Made by a program: the position numbers and the translations under genes
Shown: positions 24,487 to 32,610 of the stretch, in pieces
How the letters are laid out: each line of letters starts with the position of its first letter
How positions within the stretch are numbered: position 1 is the first letter of the stretch
Assembly: GCA_024637255.1 (NCBI GenBank)
Contig: JAGXFO010000002.1
Span: 1-64,000, forward strand
Length of the DNA stretch: 64,000 nt
Direction of reading: 5' to 3'
Source of the DNA: Sulfurovum sp.
GTDB lineage: Bacteria > Campylobacterota > Campylobacteria > Campylobacterales > Sulfurovaceae
Notes under the pieces: model-generated
Told to the model about the DNA's origin: nothing
The model's input: only the letters and a program-made list of their open reading frames with translations
The model's database searches: none

Positions 24487-25590
24487 ATGGGACTAAGCAT
24501 CGGACTCGTAGGACTACCAAATGTAGGAAAATCTACCACTTTTAACGCACTTACTAAAGCACAAAATGCAGAAAGTGCAAACTACCCTTTTTGTACCATA
24601 GAGCCAAACAAAGCTATTGTTCCTGTACCAGATGAGAGACTTGAAGCGCTTGCTAAAATAGTAAAACCAGAAAAACTACAGTACTCTACACTAGACTTTG
24701 TAGACATCGCTGGACTGGTGAAAGGCGCAAGCAAAGGTGAAGGCCTGGGAAACAAATTTCTTTCAAATATTCGTGAAACGGACGTTATCTTACACATCGT
24801 AAGATGTTTTGAAGATGACAACATAGTGCATGTCGAAGGCTCCATAGATCCACTGCGTGATGTAGAGATCATCGAGCAGGAGTTACTTTTTGCAGACATT
24901 GATGCCTTGTTGAAGCGCATTGATATGCTAAGAAAAAAGGCAAAGGGTAACGATAAGGACGCAAAAGAACAGCTAGTCGTTGCTGAGTCTCTGCTTTTAC
25001 ACATAGAAGACGGCTCTCCTGTTTCTACTTTTTCAGACAGGCAGAGTGATGGTTTTTTGGCAATGAACAAAGATTTACGTCTGCTTACCTCAAAAGAGAT
25101 CATCTATGGTGCCAATGTAGATGAAAGTGGTTTGGGCGAAGACAATGAATTTGTTAAAACACTAAGAGCATATGCCGATGAAAGAGGTTATGAGGTCATC
25201 AAACTTTGTGCCAAAGTAGAAGAAGATATGGTAGACTTTGAAGAAGAAGAAAAGAATGAAATGTTAGCTGACCTTGGAGTAACGCAGAGTGGACTTGACC
25301 AGATCATCCATAAAGGATTTGACAAATTGGGTCTTCAAAGTTATTTTACTGCCGGTGTAAAAGAAGTGCGCGCATGGACCATACGCAAGGGAACCGTAGC
25401 GCCCAAAGCTGCCGCAGTGATACATAATGACTTTGAAAAAGGTTTTATCCGTGCAGAAGTGATAGGCTATGAAGATTTTATAGCATTTGGCGGTGAATCT
25501 GGTGCAAAAGAAGCCGGAAAAGCTAGGCTCGAAGGTAAAGAGTATATCGTACAAGATGGTGATGTCATGCACTTTAGGTTTAACGTATAA
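24487..25590 (+). CDS. ychF: Obg-family ATPase YchF/OLA1
   Basis: A 367-residue P-loop protein with GLPNVGKST (residues 8-16), the DIAGLVKGAS switch region, a coiled-coil insertion around 130-170 and a C-terminal TGS domain. NVGKST without the usual G4 specificity motif fits YchF, which binds ATP rather than GTP and associates with ribosomes. The 270-bp upstream gap is very AT-rich and contains two TATAAT boxes (24324, 24395). Confidence 0.95.
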   Translation: MGLSIGLVGLPNVGKSTTFNALTKAQNAESANYPFCTIEPNKAIVPVPDERLEALAKIVKPEKLQYSTLDFVDIAGLVKGASKGEGLGNKFLSNIRETDVILHIVRCFEDDNIVHVEGSIDPLRDVEIIEQELLFADIDALLKRIDMLRKKAKGNDKDAKEQLVVAESLLLHIEDGSPVSTFSDRQSDGFLAMNKDLRLLTSKEIIYGANVDESGLGEDNEFVKTLRAYADERGYEVIKLCAKVEEDMVDFEEEEKNEMLADLGVTQSGLDQIIHKGFDKLGLQSYFTAGVKEVRAWTIRKGTVAPKAAAVIHNDFEKGFIRAEVIGYEDFIAFGGESGAKEAGKARLEGKEYIVQDGDVMHFRFNV

Positions 25591-25618
25591 ATACAATGGC
25601 AGATAAAAGGGTTTACAG

Positions 25619-26080
25619 ATGAAAAAGTTATTTCTACTTGGCTTCATAGGCTTTGCATTACTTGGTTGTGACGGTAAAAAAGGTACTTTCCTTGAAACAG
25701 TAGAAAGTCAAAACGACGTACCTACTGCTGTTGCGAAACTTGAAAGTCTCATTAAGTCTCAAGGGTTAATGCATTTTAGTACCATAGACCACAAAGCCAA
25801 TGCCACTACTGTGAACATGAACTTAAAGCCTGAGACTGTTGTGGCCTTTGGCAACCCAAAGATGGGGACAGTTCTTATGAATTGCAATCCTTCTATGGGC
25901 TTGGATCTACCTCTTCGTATGCTTTTTACAACAAATTATGAGGGTCAAACCACTATCATTTACACTAACCCTGAGTACTGGTCTTTAAAACACAACATTA
26001 AAGATGCGAACTGTTTAGAGATCCTCAGAAAAGCAAAAATAGCCTTAGGTGCTTTAGCACAAGAAGCGGGTAGGAAATAA
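25619..26080 (+). CDS. DUF302-domain lipoprotein
   Basis: A 153-residue protein with a lipoprotein signal (FALLGCD; Cys at about 16). The DUF302 core is recognisable: a helix with repeated Leu, then VVAFGNPKMGTVLMNCNPSMGLDLPLRML, where DUF302 proteins have the conserved F-GNP..G and LDLPL segments. The role is unknown; the lipobox places it on a membrane facing the periplasm. It is followed after one base by the DUF1456 gene. Confidence 0.85.
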   Translation: MKKLFLLGFIGFALLGCDGKKGTFLETVESQNDVPTAVAKLESLIKSQGLMHFSTIDHKANATTVNMNLKPETVVAFGNPKMGTVLMNCNPSMGLDLPLRMLFTTNYEGQTTIIYTNPEYWSLKHNIKDANCLEILRKAKIALGALAQEAGRK

Positions 26081-26081
26081 T

Positions 26082-26561
26082 ATGCTCATCAACACAAACG
26101 AAATACTCTTCCGTATTAAAAAAGCACTAAATCTAACTGAAGCACAGATGATGGAGGCCTACAGCCTTGAAGATTACCCCATGGAAGCTTCACACTTGGC
26201 ATCACTTCTTGCCCGTCGTCAAGATAAAGACTTTACACTTTGCAGCTATGAAGAGTTAGGTGTATTTTTGGATGGACTTATTTCGCTTAAGCGTGGTCTG
26301 CCCCCTAAAAAATCAGGCGATAATGAAGCAATTGAGCTTAACAATAACCTTATACTTAAAAAACTGCGTATAGCACTCCAGCTCAAGGAAGCAGAAACAG
26401 AAATCATTTTTGGTTTGGCAGATATAGAGCTAAGTAAACAACAACTCTCTTCCCTCTTTCGAAAAGAAGGCCATAAAAACTTTAAAGAATGTTCAGATGA
26501 ATTACTTATGGCCTTTCTAGATGGATTAGATGAGTTTTACTTTGTAGGCGAGATAGACTAA
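26082..26561 (+). CDS. DUF1456 family protein (YehS-like)
   Basis: A 159-residue protein made of two similar halves. Each half has the pattern N-x-IL-x-[RK]-[IL]-[RK]-x-AL-x-L-x-E and ends with the CSDEELLMAFLDGL-like block (residues ~1-68 and ~84-150). This is the DUF1456/YehS duplication. It is cytoplasmic, of unknown function. It is coupled to the DUF302 gene. Confidence 0.87.
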   Translation: MLINTNEILFRIKKALNLTEAQMMEAYSLEDYPMEASHLASLLARRQDKDFTLCSYEELGVFLDGLISLKRGLPPKKSGDNEAIELNNNLILKKLRIALQLKEAETEIIFGLADIELSKQQLSSLFRKEGHKNFKECSDELLMAFLDGLDEFYFVGEID

Positions 26562-26589
26562 AGTCTATCTCTTACTTGGAGGGGAACCT

Positions 26590-26970
26590 TTGAAACAAGA
26601 CAAATTACTGCGGGCTATAAAAAACAACATAGCTAAAAAAGAAAAAACACTCAAAACCATACACGAAAAACATCCTCACTTAAAACATCTATCTGAAACA
26701 CAAATACTTGCCTACTTTGACATCATTAGTCTGGATGAACTGAGTGCACTCAGAAGAAACATAAAAAAGTCTACATTATTTGATGATAACATTATCGATG
26801 AAGATTATTCTATTTGCTCCTGTACAAACAATCAGGGGCAAGCAAAAGATTTATATGCGTCAGAAGAATCTGCACAAAAAAAGGCAACTGTATTTATTGG
26901 CCAAAAAAAGCTGGAACTCAAGGTATATGTATGTCCAAGTGGCTGTGGCTGGCATTTGACTAAAGGGTAA
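26590..26970 (+). CDS. Hypothetical protein with C-terminal Cys pairs
   Basis: A 126-residue protein starting at TTG, supported by a strong GGAGGGG site 6 nt upstream. The N-terminal half is a Lys-rich helical region. The C-terminal half contains SICSCTN and VCPSGCGWHLTKG, a likely zinc-ribbon-like fold near residues 80-126 (YASEESAQKKA then a basic strand). I do not recognise the family; nucleic-acid binding is possible. Confidence 0.6.
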   Translation: MKQDKLLRAIKNNIAKKEKTLKTIHEKHPHLKHLSETQILAYFDIISLDELSALRRNIKKSTLFDDNIIDEDYSICSCTNNQGQAKDLYASEESAQKKATVFIGQKKLELKVYVCPSGCGWHLTKG

Positions 26971-27036
26971 AACATGATTGATCATCTTTCATATTTTCCG
27001 TATGAAGAAAATAAAGCTAAATCTACTCTTATTTGC

Positions 27037-27042
27037 TATAAT
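27037..27042 (+). promoter_or_regulatory. -10 box of the thioesterase gene
   Basis: TATAAT preceded by TTGC gives an extended -10 element (TGCTATAAT) 30 nt before the ATG at 27072. Because this lies inside a 33-codon frame (26974-27075), that frame is probably not a gene. Confidence 0.5.
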
Positions 27043-27071
27043 AATCACAATTTAAAACAAGGTAGTATCAC

Positions 27072-27452
27072 ATGAAAGATATTGTTTTTCCATTTCTTGA
27101 ACACACTGGGGCTTCATTAAAGAACTTTTCCAAAGGTGAGGCGGAAGTTGAGTTACATGTCCAGCCATATCATCTACAGCATCAAGGCTTTATACACGGC
27201 GGAGTCATATCAACGCTCATGGACAATACGGGTTGGTACGCCGCAGTATCTAATTTGGAAGACGGATTTACGGCAGTCACCATGGAGATAAAGATAAACT
27301 ACCTAAAACCTGCTTTAGGAAAGTACCTTATAGCATCAGCTGCCATAAAACGGCAAGGTCGCACAACCTCATTTGTGACTATAGAGCTTCATGATGAAGG
27401 AAAACTTGTTGCCTATGCAACGGGAACATACGCTATTATAAAAGAGGATTAA
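27072..27452 (+). CDS. PaaI-type hotdog thioesterase
   Basis: A 126-residue hotdog-fold protein. The HQGFIHGGVISTLMDN segment (residues ~37-52) is the PaaI/YbgC-2 signature, with the HGG loop and the Asp that activates water. It probably hydrolyses an aryl- or acyl-CoA thioester; the exact substrate is not readable. It is convergent with xth, overlapping by 4 nt. Confidence 0.87.
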   Translation: MKDIVFPFLEHTGASLKNFSKGEAEVELHVQPYHLQHQGFIHGGVISTLMDNTGWYAAVSNLEDGFTAVTMEIKINYLKPALGKYLIASAAIKRQGRTTSFVTIELHDEGKLVAYATGTYAIIKED

Positions 27453-28219
27453 ACCTTCAGAACCAGCTTTACAGGACAGTGGTCACTTCCCATCACATGA
27501 TCTAAGATATCTGCCTCGACTATCCTGTCTTTTAAGTCATCTGAAACATAGAAATAGTCAATTCTCCAGCCGACATTGTTTCCTCTTGCCCCTGCTCTGT
27601 AGCTCCACCAGCTGTAACGCTCTTCAATGTTTCCATGCACATGTCTGAATGTATCTATGAAACCCAATGCGAGCAGTTTATCTTGCCATTCACGCTCCAT
27701 AGGCAAAAAGCCTGAAGTCTTTTCATTGGCTTTTGGTCTTGCCAGGTCTATGGGGTGATGGGCAGTATTGACATCACCGCAGACGATGATAGATTTCCCT
27801 TGTTTGCGTAAATCAAGAATGTGCTCTAAAAAACGCTCATAAAACTCCATTTTATAAACCAAACGCTCATCATTACGTTGGCCATTGGGGAAATAGACGT
27901 TAAAGTAGGCAATGTCTCCGAAGTGATACTCGTTAATGCGCCCTTCATCCAGTATGTCTACATGAGAACAGCAAGAAGCTTCACCTTTAATGTCTGTATA
28001 GAGTGCGACACCCGACTGTCCTTTATTGGAAGAAGCGTTGATACTTTGAAATTTATAGTTTCGCTCAAAGATTCCTTCTGGAATCTGGTCTGCCTCTGCT
28101 TTAATTTCCTGCAATCCTAAAAAGTCCACATTTGCTTCATCTATCCACTTGAGTGCGTCTTTTTTGTCTACTGCTCTAATGCCGTTCACATTCCATGATA
28201 TAAAGGTAAGTGTGCTCAT
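27449..28219 (-). CDS. xth: Exodeoxyribonuclease III
   Basis: A 256-residue EEP-family AP endonuclease/3' exonuclease acting in base excision repair. The motifs are SWNVNGIR, LQEIKAE (metal-binding Glu), NVYFPNG, CGDVNTAH and the end motif GSDHCPVKL with the catalytic Asp-His. Normal length. Confidence 0.94.
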   Translation of the reverse strand: MSTLTFISWNVNGIRAVDKKDALKWIDEANVDFLGLQEIKAEADQIPEGIFERNYKFQSINASSNKGQSGVALYTDIKGEASCCSHVDILDEGRINEYHFGDIAYFNVYFPNGQRNDERLVYKMEFYERFLEHILDLRKQGKSIIVCGDVNTAHHPIDLARPKANEKTSGFLPMEREWQDKLLALGFIDTFRHVHGNIEERYSWWSYRAGARGNNVGWRIDYFYVSDDLKDRIVEADILDHVMGSDHCPVKLVLKV

Positions 28220-28280
28220 AAAAATCCTTGGTTATTTAGGTAGAATAATACCTAAACAGACTTCAAACAAAAGGCAAATC

Positions 28281-28850
28281 ATGGCAAAGGCAGACAGAGA
28301 ACGCTGGGATGAAAAATACCAAAACAATAAAATCCCAGATAAGCCCATAAAGCTCGTGAGTGACTACGCAAAGCTTGCTACAGGGAAACAAGCTTTGGAC
28401 ATCGCCTGCGGCATGGGAAGACATAGCAAATATTTAGCCTCTCTTGGCTTTGAAGTAGATGCTTTTGATATCTCATCTGTTGCCATTGAACAGCTGCAAG
28501 GCATAGCAAACATCCATGCAAAAGAAGTTGATTTTGATACCTATATACTGCCTAAAGAAAAGTATGACCTCATAGTCTGTACATACTTTTTGGAGCGTGA
28601 ACTTTTCCCTCAAATAATAGAAGCACTTAAACCGGGTGGCATCATACTTTTAGAAACATTTTTATACCATGCAGACAATCAAAGGGCACCATCCAACCCT
28701 GTCTTTATACTCCAAGAAGGTGAGCTTGAAGCAGCCTTTTTAAACAAATGTGAACTTTTGCATATGCTGGAGTTTTGGGATAAAGACTACTTGGGCTTTA
28801 AGACCATGAAAACATCCATGGTGGCAAAAAAGTGGCGGCATGCCGGCTGA
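28281..28850 (+). CDS. SAM-dependent methyltransferase (TehB-like)
   Basis: A 189-residue class I methyltransferase. Motif I is ALDIACGMGRHSKYLA (about residues 37-52), followed by VDAFDIS with the SAM-ribose Asp and LKPGGIILLETF (motif III). The N-terminal RERWDEKYQ is shared with TehB-like enzymes. I start at ATG 28281 after AAAAGG; earlier in-frame codons overlap the xth promoter region. The substrate is unknown. Confidence 0.85.
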   Translation: MAKADRERWDEKYQNNKIPDKPIKLVSDYAKLATGKQALDIACGMGRHSKYLASLGFEVDAFDISSVAIEQLQGIANIHAKEVDFDTYILPKEKYDLIVCTYFLERELFPQIIEALKPGGIILLETFLYHADNQRAPSNPVFILQEGELEAAFLNKCELLHMLEFWDKDYLGFKTMKTSMVAKKWRHAG

Positions 28851-28889
28851 GTACTTTTGGGCTTAGTACCGTATCTATCTGAATTAAAA

Positions 28890-29594
28890 TTAAAGCGCAA
28901 AGGATGAAACAAGCCCTATAAGTCCGCCAAATATACCGCCCCACACCACCAGCCAACCCAAATGTTCTTTAATGAGTTCCTGTACCAATTCTTTAACCAT
29001 TTTGGGTGTAAGCTCTTCAAGCCTTTTGCTGATGAGTCCTTCCACTGAGGCTATCATGTCTTCACTCAAGGCTGAACTTTGTATATGATGATCTAGCTGT
29101 GCCTTAAATCCAGAAGATGAGACTATGGAGCCCACCGCACTTTTAAGCTTTCGAGAAAATGGTTCGCGCAATCCCTCCAATGCTTTTTCTCCTCCGAACA
29201 TAGAAATAGCACTGCCAAACTTAGACTCCATGACCGTTTTAGTGAGGGCATCAAACGCAGGAGAAAAATCTGTATTTTCCACCAAAGGTGCAAGATCTAT
29301 TTTGCGCTCCTCTTTTGCAAAGAAATCCCCTAACTGCTCTTTGGTGAAAAACTGCCTCATAATCATATTTTTAATAGAAATCTTAAAGGTGTCGAAGTTT
29401 TTTTCTATTACGCCAGAACCATAAAGCAAAGGCACTTTTTCAAAAAGCATATGGATGGCAAGCTGATTTGTCACGGCTCCTGAGAATGCGAAAAGTCCTG
29501 TGAAAAGCAATGCATCATGGTAGTTAGATGGTACCATGAAAGATAGTGCTATTAATAAAATGGAGAGTAGATCGGTAATCAATGATTTTGACAT
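28890..29594 (-). CDS. DUF445 family membrane protein
   Basis: A 234-residue DUF445 (YheB/SbcC-like membrane) protein. There are hydrophobic helices at the N-terminus (LLSILLIALSFMVPS, about residue 8) and C-terminus (GWLVVWGGIFGGLIGLVSSFAL), with the family's NQLAIHMLFEKVP segment near residue 43. The region between is helical. Function not established. Its 3' end is near the methyltransferase end. Confidence 0.87.
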   Translation of the reverse strand: MSKSLITDLLSILLIALSFMVPSNYHDALLFTGLFAFSGAVTNQLAIHMLFEKVPLLYGSGVIEKNFDTFKISIKNMIMRQFFTKEQLGDFFAKEERKIDLAPLVENTDFSPAFDALTKTVMESKFGSAISMFGGEKALEGLREPFSRKLKSAVGSIVSSSGFKAQLDHHIQSSALSEDMIASVEGLISKRLEELTPKMVKELVQELIKEHLGWLVVWGGIFGGLIGLVSSFAL

Positions 29595-29641
29595 GGTGTG
29601 TTCTTTAATTTATTTTTTATGAACTATAGCATAAATATGAC

Positions 29642-30019
29642 TCACATGTCCAAAGGACTCGCCACCCTACCCTTATTCATTTCCGCCACAACATGAGTAT
29701 ATACCCTCGTAGTCTCTACCGATTTATGTCCAAGTAACTCTTGAATACTCCTCATATCTATGCCAAGTACCTCTTTATAAAGAAACAATAAAGCAGAAAA
29801 TACTTGATTTTGTGTTGCTGGTGATACTTTTCTTTCCACTGCAAGGAAAGTAAGAAATGCTTCTATCTCCGGCTTAGCCATTTCTATGGGGTGCTTTTTA
29901 TTGTGGAAAAAGATGTAATGTTTTATCCATCCAACATAAGACTTTTCAGTTTTTATACTATAGTGTTTAAATCGTATTTTGTCGCGGACAATATCTAACA
30001 GTTTCTTCTTTACTTCCAT
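29642..30019 (-). pseudogene. intI: Integron integrase IntI with internal in-frame deletion
   Basis: A 125-residue reading frame that starts at ATG 30019 (GGAG 7 nt upstream). Residues ~12-85 match the IntI N-terminal SAM-like domain (HYSIKTEKSYVGWIKHYI, FLYKEVLGI). The sequence then jumps to the C-terminal end: MRSIQELLGHKSVETTRVYTHV, including the H of LLGH and the nucleophile Tyr. Missing are the catalytic Arg and Lys of the core and the HxLR motif, about 190 residues in all. The frame is intact across the junction. It cannot be an active recombinase. IntI proteins are normally about 320 residues. Confidence 0.88.
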
Positions 30020-30076
30020 GATATACTCCAAAAAATAGCAGGACACATGTCCGACTAATGTCAAAAATCTTTCAAA

Positions 30077-30108
30077 TTGACACATTTTTAGAAATATTTT
30101 GATATACT
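30077..30108 (+). promoter_or_regulatory. Candidate cassette promoter (Pc)
   Basis: TTGACA at 30077-30082 and GATATA (30101) or TATACT (30103-30108) with an 18- or 20-nt spacer. It lies just outside the intI start and points into the array, the position of Pc in other integrons. Confidence 0.5.
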
Positions 30109-30129
30109 ACTAACATGAAGAATACAGTA

Positions 30130-30167
30130 ATAGCGGGACACAGTGTTCCCCTAATAAATAGTTAGGC
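30130..30167 (+). repeat. attI-like site with core GTTAGGC
   Basis: A GGGACAC-A-GTGTTCCC inverted repeat near 30134-30150 is followed at 30161-30167 by GTTAGGC, the recombination core; cleavage after the G would give a first cassette starting at 30162. A similar GGACA.CA.TGTCC palindrome lies between here and intI near 30043. Confidence 0.6.
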
Positions 30168-30179
30168 ATTGGTACCGAG

Positions 30180-30899
30180 ATGCTCATATTAGTAATGGCC
30201 GTAGTTTTTTTAGCTACATTTATTCGTTCTGCGTTTGGGTTCGGTGAGGCATTGGTGGCGGTTCCGCTCTTGGCGCTCATCATGCCAATAGAGATAGCCG
30301 CACCCGTTGCTGTGCTTGTGTCAATCACCGTCTCGTTGGTTGCGGTTGCTCAAGATTGGCGTCATGTGCACTTCCGAAGCGCAGGGCTGCTTTTTGTTTC
30401 TACATGTCTTGGCATACCCATTGGTCTTTGGTTGTTGTCCGCGGTGCCCGAATCTGCCGTAAAGACTGTTCTTGCAATCGTCATCATCGCGTTTTCCGCT
30501 TTTTTCCTGCTCAACAAATCGCAGGTAGCACTCAAATCAGACAAACTAGCTCCCGTATTTGGTTTTGTAGCTGGCATACTGGGAGGGGCCTACGGTATGA
30601 ATGCACCTCCACTCGTAGCTTTCGGCACACTTCGCCGTTGGCCTCCGCAGCAGTTCCGCGCAACTTTGCAAGGTTACTTTCTTCCTGCCAGCATCGTCGT
30701 CATGATCGGCTATTGGGCGACTGGGCTGTGGGTATCGTCTGTAACTCGTTACTATCTGCTTACATTGCCAATCGTTGTTATTGCCATTTTCACAGGTCGC
30801 GCCGTAAGCAAGAGGTTCAATAGCCACACGTTCGTGGTCTATGTGCACTGTGGCTTGATCGTAGTTGGAGCGGCATTGCTGTTGCAAGCTTATGCCTAA
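30180..30899 (+). CDS. TSUP (TauE/SafE-like) permease, cassette 1
   Basis: A 239-residue membrane protein with seven or eight hydrophobic helices and the TSUP hallmark GFGEALVAVPLLALI near residue 18, repeated as GGAYGMNAPPLVAFG near residue 139. Family members export sulfonates, sulfite or other anions; the substrate is unknown. The gene is clearly richer in G+C than the surrounding genome. Its stop codon falls in the attC core GCCTAAC, as is common in cassettes. Acquired from a GC-richer host (inference). Confidence 0.87.
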   Translation: MLILVMAVVFLATFIRSAFGFGEALVAVPLLALIMPIEIAAPVAVLVSITVSLVAVAQDWRHVHFRSAGLLFVSTCLGIPIGLWLLSAVPESAVKTVLAIVIIAFSAFFLLNKSQVALKSDKLAPVFGFVAGILGGAYGMNAPPLVAFGTLRRWPPQQFRATLQGYFLPASIVVMIGYWATGLWVSSVTRYYLLTLPIVVIAIFTGRAVSKRFNSHTFVVYVHCGLIVVGAALLLQAYA

Positions 30900-30965
30900 C
30901 TACTCGCTGCAGCCGACCGTCATCCCGCTGCGCGGGCTATCGGCGGCTTAGCTCAAGCGTTATAT
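30894..30965 (+). repeat. attC site 1
   Basis: About 72 nt, from GCCTAAC (30894) to GTTATAT (30959). The internal GC-rich palindrome pairs CAGCCGAC...CCCGC with GCGGG...ATCGGCGGC. GCCTAAC is the complement of the cassette's own GTTAGGC start, so cassette 1 is a complete mobile unit. Confidence 0.75.
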
Positions 30966-31044
30966 CCAAGAAGCCACATTATCTGGAAATTTGAATATGC
31001 CTATTTATGGAAGTAGATTGGTAAATTTAAAATAAGGGCAAAAT

Positions 31045-31203
31045 ATGAGTTTTAATGCTGGAGATACAGTACAATTAAAATCTGGTGGCGAAATCATGAC
31101 AATTGAAGAAATTGATGATGATTCGGCAACTTGTATTTGGTTTGATAATAAGAAAGTTGAAAGACATACCTTTTTATTAATCACACTTAAAATTGTTGAA
31201 TAG
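31045..31203 (+). CDS. YodC-like (DUF2158) protein, 52 residues
   Basis: A 52-residue protein with the DUF2158 pattern: MSFNAGDTVQLKSGG, then a short beta barrel with TCIWFD and the closing hydrophobic strand. AGGGCAAAAT precedes the ATG. YodC-type proteins are small cytoplasmic proteins of unclear role and are common in integron cassettes. It shares cassette 2 with the toxin-antitoxin genes; no attC separates them. Confidence 0.8.
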   Translation: MSFNAGDTVQLKSGGEIMTIEEIDDDSATCIWFDNKKVERHTFLLITLKIVE

Positions 31204-31243
31204 TTTTATTTAATGATGTATATTTAAAATATTGGAGTTTATT

Positions 31244-31471
31244 ATGTTGGCTTTAAAACAAGAACAACTTTTTGATGAGATAGATATTTTACCAATAGAT
31301 TTGAAAACTAAAATTGTTGATAAGACATTAGCTAGTATCACACTTTTGAACAGTGAAATAGATAAGCTATGGATAAAAGAAGCTAACAAAAGAAAACAAG
31401 AGATTGAGTCAAATTCCAGTACATTGGTTGATGGAGACGAAGTTTTCAAAAAAATCTCTCAAAGACTTTAG
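31244..31471 (+). CDS. Addiction-module antitoxin (TIGR02574-like)
   Basis: A 75-residue protein that starts at ATG 31244 after TTGGAG. It is helical and ends LVDGDEVFKKISQRL, with the LW.KEA..R..E.. region typical of the putative addiction module component family that partners RelE/ParE toxins. It would bind and silence the toxin and repress the operon. Because the downstream toxin carries two in-frame stop codons, it may now be an orphan. Confidence 0.75.
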   Translation: MLALKQEQLFDEIDILPIDLKTKIVDKTLASITLLNSEIDKLWIKEANKRKQEIESNSSTLVDGDEVFKKISQRL

Positions 31472-31478
31472 TTCATAG

Positions 31479-31769
31479 ATGACCTACTCTTTCCACCCAG
31501 ACGCTGAACTTGAATTAAATGCTTCAGTTGATTATTATCAAGAGTGTAAAGATGAGCTTGGTGCAGAACTTGCATATGAAGTTCAAAAAACAATCCAAAG
31601 AATATTAGCATTTCCTTTAGCATGACAAAAACTAGATGGAGACATAAGAAGATGTTTAACAAACAGGTTTCCATTTGGAATACTTTATTTTCAATGAGAT
31701 AATAAAATTATTATTTTAGCTGTTATGCAACTTCATAGAAAACCAAACTACTGGAAAGACAGAAGCTAA
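31479..31769 (+). pseudogene. RelE/ParE-type toxin with two in-frame TGA codons
   Basis: A full-length 96-codon frame starts 7 nt after the antitoxin stop. It reads as a RelE/ParE toxin (FHPDAELELNASVDYY, RRCLTNRFPFGILYF, AVMQLHRKPNYW). TGA occurs at codon 49 (31623-31625), where the family has the Trp of a FPxAWxKL motif, and at codon 73 (31695-31697). No frameshift is present and the frame ends in TAA. Either a pseudogene with two point mutations, or a gene from a host that reads TGA as Trp. In this genome it should not yield full-length toxin. Confidence 0.7.
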
Positions 31770-31775
31770 ACAAAG

Positions 31776-31842
31776 ATATAATAAAACATAGCACACTAAT
31801 AAAGTGCCTACGGCACTTTATTAGTGTATTCAACCGTTATAT
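31776..31842 (+). repeat. attC site 2
   Basis: Runs from ATATAAT (31776) to GTTATAT (31836). A perfect 15-bp stem, CACTAATAAAGTGCC / GGCACTTTATTAGTG, around TAC forms the hairpin. It closes a ~877-bp cassette holding three genes. It shares TATTCAACCGTTA with the last attC. Confidence 0.8.
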
Positions 31843-31856
31843 GACAAAGGAACAAA

Positions 31857-32511
31857 GTGGCAGAAAATTTTGAATTTATCAGACCATCAAATGCACCAGT
31901 GTCAAATGAAGAAATAATTGATGACTTAAACGCTGTTGCTAAAAAATTACAAAAACCCACTGTAACTCAAAAAAATTATGAAGCAGATGGAAACTTTGAT
32001 TACACAACCGTAAGTCGAAGATTTGGAACATGGAACAAAGCCTTAAAAGAAGCAGGACTTTCTTTTTCGAATGAAAGCAATATTTCAGATGAATGTTTGT
32101 ATGAAAACATTTTAAACTTATGGCAACATTTTGGTCGTCAACCAAGACGAAGTGACTTAACATCTGAAATATCAAGCTTTTCACAAAGTCCATATAATAG
32201 ACGCTTCAAAACATGGACAAATTCTTTACAAAATTTTGTTAATTATGCCAATAGTGAAGACTTAGACTTGCCAAATGAAATTGAAAAAAAAGATAAAAAA
32301 AACTGGGCGAGACCCATCATTAAGATTAAGGTACAAAGTGTTGCTAAGAGATAGTTTTACATGCAAGCAATGCGGAGCAAGTCCAGCAAAAGACCAAAAT
32401 GTTGAACTTCATATTGACCATATTAGCCCTTGGAGTAAAAATGGTGAAACTACCTTAGAAAATCTACAAACTTTATGTTCAAGTTGTAATCTTGGAAAAA
32501 GTAACTTATGA
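31857..32511 (+). pseudogene. HNH endonuclease, frameshifted (cassette 3)
   Basis: The first frame (GTG 31857, AAAGGA upstream) encodes two homing-endonuclease-associated repeats ending in YTTVSRRFGTWNKALKEAG- and YNRRFKTWTNSLQNF-type segments. The HNH domain itself is in the +2 frame: FTCKQCGASPAK, HIDHISPWSKNG, LCSSCNLGKSN. The frames join across two A8 runs at 32284-32302, so one base has been gained or lost (A7 in either run restores a ~217-residue protein). A genuine mutation, programmed slippage or a homopolymer read error are possible. Confidence 0.75.
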
Positions 32512-32514
32512 AAA

Positions 32515-32584
32515 GACTAACAAAACCTTGGAGAGAAATAGTTTACCCTAGCGGGAAAACTATTTCTCAAGTCAAACGTTAGGT
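32515..32584 (+). repeat. attC site 3
   Basis: From GACTAAC (32515) to GTTAGGT (32578). Stem GAGAAATAGTTT / AAACTATTTCTC, extended by CCC/GGG with one mismatch, around a short loop. Confidence 0.7.
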
Positions 32585-32610
32585 TACAAATTAGAAAAAT
32601 AGAATAATAA

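Noticed and set aside
24351..24545. 64-codon frame overlapping the start of ychF
   Set aside because: Lies mostly in very AT-rich promoter DNA and out of frame with the clear ychF start.
26974..27075. 33-codon frame ending in ATGA overlap with the thioesterase gene
   Set aside because: It contains the extended -10 box TGCTATAAT of that gene and has no ribosome site.
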